Shown: positions 13,548-15,220 of the stretch, in pieces
Layout of the letters: each line of letters starts with the position of its first letter
How positions within the stretch are numbered: position 1 is the stretch's first letter
Source: Coriobacteriales bacterium
Lineage (GTDB): Bacteria; Actinomycetota; Coriobacteriia; Coriobacteriales; UBA8131
NCBI GenBank assembly: GCA_031268525.1
Contig: JAIRXA010000151.1
Coordinates: 1 to 15,220 of the forward strand
Length of the DNA: 15,220 bases
Direction of reading: 5' to 3'
Translations under genes and position numbers: made by a program
The notes under the pieces: model-generated
Told to the model about the DNA's origin: nothing
The model's input: only the letters and a program-made list of their open reading frames with translations
Databases searched by the model: none

Positions 13548-14096
13548 TCAAGACCTCCCTGACATCAGTTCACTCAATTTCTTCTTTGCCCTGTGCAGTT
13601 TGACGGTTACGTTGTTCTCTGTGATCCCCAGCTGCGCTGCGATTTCTCGATGAGGCAGGTCATAGGCATATTTGAGCACGAAGATGTCACGCAACTGCTC
13701 GTCAAGCCTGTCCAAGAGTGCGTATACCTCTTCGGCGGCCAGGGCATCCAGCACGGTGGTTTCGATGTCGAGAGGGTCGGCGGTTTCTTCCAGAGCTTCC
13801 TCGGCACTCTCACGGTTGGCTTTTCCGAGAAGGGTGAGGGCGCAGTTGCGCGCTATCGTAACCACGAACGCCGCGGTCCGTGGCGAATCCACGTCCTCGA
13901 TCTTATCGAGATTGCGAAAAATGCGGATAAAGGCCTCGCTCACGGCATCCTCCGCAAGCATATAGTCATGCAGAATCTCCCAGGATTTGTAGAACAACAA
14001 GTCCTTGTATTTGTGGTACAGGTATTCGAACGCGTCACGCTCCGTGCGCGTTGTGCGCTCTGTACGCGTATCGAATGCCAGCAGCAGCACAAACAA
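13548..14096 (-). CDS. ECF-type RNA polymerase sigma factor
   Basis: The product is about 182 residues from a TTG at 14096. Sigma region 2 covers FEYLYHKYKDLLFYKSWEIL and AEDAVSEAFIRIFRNLDKI; region 4 covers LRDIFVLKYAYDLPHREIAA with QLGITENNVTVKLHRAKKKL. There is no region 1.1 or 3, as expected for the ECF class. The TTG is chosen because GGAGG lies 9 bases before it, and because the promoter-like signal at 14161-14191 would put the transcription start downstream of the ATG at 14171. The resulting start (FVLLLAFDTRTER) resembles the short hydrophobic N-termini of ECF factors in Firmicutes and Coriobacteria. ATGs at 14114 and 14171 have no ribosome site. The sigma, anti-sigma and VWA lipoprotein genes form one operon, probably for an envelope response. 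Confidence 0.88.
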   Translation of the reverse strand: MFVLLLAFDTRTERTTRTERDAFEYLYHKYKDLLFYKSWEILHDYMLAEDAVSEAFIRIFRNLDKIEDVDSPRTAAFVVTIARNCALTLLGKANRESAEEALEETADPLDIETTVLDALAAEEVYALLDRLDEQLRDIFVLKYAYDLPHREIAAQLGITENNVTVKLHRAKKKLSELMSGRS

Positions 14097-14160
14097 GCGA
14101 GACAACCTCCACATCTGAGGGTATATGCCGTGTTCAGAAGGATAAGAGAATCCTAAGAAA

Positions 14161-14191
14161 CTATAACCCATTCAGGAGCAGGAACATTACA
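14161..14191 (-). promoter_or_regulatory. Candidate autoregulated promoter of the ECF sigma gene
   Basis: On the minus strand TGTAATGTTCC (14191-14181), 13 bases and GTTATAG (14167-14161) repeat the spaced motif seen before the VWA lipoprotein gene. Ten of eleven positions match in the first block and six of seven in the second. The predicted leader to the TTG start is about 55-60 bases. Confidence 0.55.
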
Positions 14192-14244
14192 GAATCATCA
14201 GGAGTCATAATGGGGAGGCATAATGAGGGCGTGCACCCCTATCG

Positions 14245-14276
14245 TTGGCAAGGGTGCCGGAAGATGCCGCTATAAT
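14245..14276 (+). promoter_or_regulatory. Candidate promoter of the DUF3221-like gene
   Basis: TATAAT at 14271-14276 is consensus. TTGGCA at 14245-14250 is a fair -35 but sits 20 bases away instead of 17. The predicted start is about 45 bases before the gene. Two CATAATG direct repeats (14206-14212 and 14219-14225, period 13) lie further upstream. Confidence 0.45.
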
Positions 14277-14329
14277 GAATGAAATCCGCGCGAAACACTT
14301 GAAGCATGGACAGAGACGGGAGGTGAGCG

Positions 14330-14722
14330 ATGATGAACCGGCCAGCAAAAGAGTCGCCAAGAGCCCGACTCGCCGTAGCCTTCGGTGCCCTCAGCATTGC
14401 CCTTGTTGTTGCCCTCGGCGCCTGTGCCGTCCCAATGAATATGGACAGCGTTATGGACGAACCGCATTTTGCGGGAGTCGTCCTTGAGGTCCATGACAGT
14501 TCAATCCTTGTGCAGGTCAACGAGGGAGAAGAAGCCCGTGGGAGCAGCGATTTGATGAGCGTGTCCCTCAATGTTGAGCTGAGCGACAGCGTAACTCATT
14601 TCACGACCGGTGATGAGGTCATTGTGTACTTCGACGGCACCATCGCGGAGAGTTATCCAGCTCAGGTGAACAGGGTTTACGCGATTGTTCTTGTGAACTC
14701 CAATGCTAATGATGACAGATAG
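14330..14722 (+). CDS. Small lipoprotein with DUF3221 (YobA)-like domain
   Basis: The product has 130 residues. GGGAGG ends 6 bases before the first of two ATGs. An N-terminal helix from about residue 14 leads to the lipobox LGAC, with Cys32 the likely lipidated residue. The outside domain is a small beta-rich fold: FAGVVLEVHDSSILVQV, a middle stretch, then TTGDEVIVYFDGTIAESYPA. That layout, with a GDxVxVxxDGxIxESYPA end, is the pattern of DUF3221/YobA-like proteins of Gram-positive bacteria, whose function is not established. It is divergent from the ECF sigma operon and may share its control region. Coding-like sequence continues in another frame after the stop (to 14829), which might be a frameshifted tail. 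Confidence 0.8.
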   Translation: MMNRPAKESPRARLAVAFGALSIALVVALGACAVPMNMDSVMDEPHFAGVVLEVHDSSILVQVNEGEEARGSSDLMSVSLNVELSDSVTHFTTGDEVIVYFDGTIAESYPAQVNRVYAIVLVNSNANDDR

Positions 14723-14829
14723 CCCAGACGGACGATACCTCACCCGTTTCATTCTGGGAATCCAGCGAGCTCGAGTCGGCAGATGATTCGTTCGCGGCTC
14801 TGGAGCAGGGGGCAAACAGCATCAGCTAG
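14718..14829 (+). other. Coding-like out-of-frame stretch after the DUF3221-like gene
   Basis: In the frame two bases ahead of the gene, DDTSPVSFWESSELESADDS followed by FAALEQGANSIS and a stop is encoded at about 14731-14829. The acidic, Ser/Ala-rich composition looks like protein, not random translation. It has no start codon or ribosome site, so it may be the C-terminal tail of the lipoprotein separated by a frameshift, or the scrap of another gene. No family was recognised. Confidence 0.3.
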
Positions 14830-14915
14830 TTCTGTGTTACTTCGTGCTGTCCCCTATCAAGGAGCGCTCACTGAGTAAGTGCCCTGCCCAACATCAATAG
14901 AGGCCAGAGGCGGAT

Positions 14916-15220
14916 ATGACCAGGCATAAGGCAACAAAGATCGCTCCGGTGCTCTCAGGGCTTCTCGTAAAACATGTTCCGGTCTATGATTATCTGGAAA
15001 CTTGGGCGTTTACTGTGGTACTTGGCGACACCAACTCAGTCGTGGAATGGGCACACGCCCTATTCTGCGATATGCCCCTGCCCATGAGGATTCTGTTCAA
15101 ACTCAGGCATATTCTTGTGAGACCCTTTGGGCTTGAGACAAACGTGCCCGAGCGTCCCTATACGGGCTTTCCGCTGCTTGACAGAGACGGCGAGGACATC
15201 ATCCTCTGGTTTGAGGACAA
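14916..15220 (+). CDS. DUF2867-like protein, N-terminal part (runs off the window)
   Basis: From ATG 14916 the frame stays open for 101 codons to the window end. AGAGG lies 5-6 bases upstream. The visible part includes VYDYLETWAFTVVLGD, then VVEWAHALFCDMPLPMRILF and LRHILVRPFGLET, and ends near GEDIILWFEDK. The combination of a paired alpha/beta start, an ALF..P...R.L..LR..LV.PFGL block and a later aromatic-acidic strand matches DUF2867 proteins, a START/SRPBCC-like family of unknown function. The C-terminus is missing. It lies 193 bases after the DUF3221-like gene on the same strand and could be co-transcribed with it. The call is by pattern recall only. Confidence 0.65.
   Translation, partial: MTRHKATKIAPVLSGLLVKHVPVYDYLETWAFTVVLGDTNSVVEWAHALFCDMPLPMRILFKLRHILVRPFGLETNVPERPYTGFPLLDRDGEDIILWFED

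Noticed and set aside
12765..13562. 265-codon plus-strand frame over the anti-sigma gene
   Set aside because: It is antisense to a gene with operon context and a ribosome site, and it has no domain of its own.
1..15220. CRISPR array or insertion sequence
   Set aside because: No regularly spaced repeats, cas genes, transposase frames or terminal inverted repeats were seen.

Overview
The window looks like part of a chromosome from an anaerobic gut actinobacterium of the Coriobacteriia, most likely Eggerthellaceae. This placement is an inference. It rests on a 12-helix membrane LuxR regulator beside an exported flavin reductase operon, a NrfD/four-cluster ferredoxin pair, a Tat-exported flavoprotein with an FMN-binding tail, and coding DNA that is richer in G+C than the AT-rich left end. 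No rRNA, complete tRNA or CRISPR array is present.

Left edge (1-1500): remains of a mobile element. There is the N-terminus of a RhuM-like protein and the C-terminal stub of a tyrosine integrase. A 3'-tRNA/tmRNA-like sequence follows, without its 5' half, and then a rho-independent terminator; together they look like an attachment-site junction. Next to it is a complete class I Fic toxin-antitoxin pair whose antitoxin carries the TxxxEG inhibitory motif.

Centre (1722-8430): the most interesting locus. A membrane-bound LuxR-type regulator (minus strand) faces a three-gene plus-strand operon: a secreted ferredoxin with four [4Fe-4S] sites, an 8-helix NrfD-type quinol oxidoreductase subunit, and an 888-residue Tat-exported fusion of an Old Yellow Enzyme/[4Fe-4S]/FAD-Rossmann reductase with a C-terminal covalent-FMN domain. 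The suggested electron path is menaquinol to NrfD, to the ferredoxin, to the FMN domain, to the OYE active site, which reduces an unknown (perhaps enoate-like) acceptor outside the membrane. The second Rossmann motif, normally used for NAD(P)H, is degenerate. The usual OYE substrate-binding and proton-donor motif is also replaced.

Right of centre (8517-10881): a cytoplasmic-looking FAD_binding_2 flavoprotein and a divergent LysR regulator. Their start codons are one base apart.

Right (11074-14191): an ECF sigma factor, a membrane anti-sigma-like protein and a VWA-domain lipoprotein form a minus-strand operon. A promoter-like signal (TGTAATGTT-YC, 13 bases, GTTWTWG) occurs at identical spacing before the sigma gene and before the VWA gene. 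This suggests autoregulation and helps set the sigma gene start.

Right edge (14330-15220): a small DUF3221-like lipoprotein and the start of a DUF2867-like gene that runs off the window.
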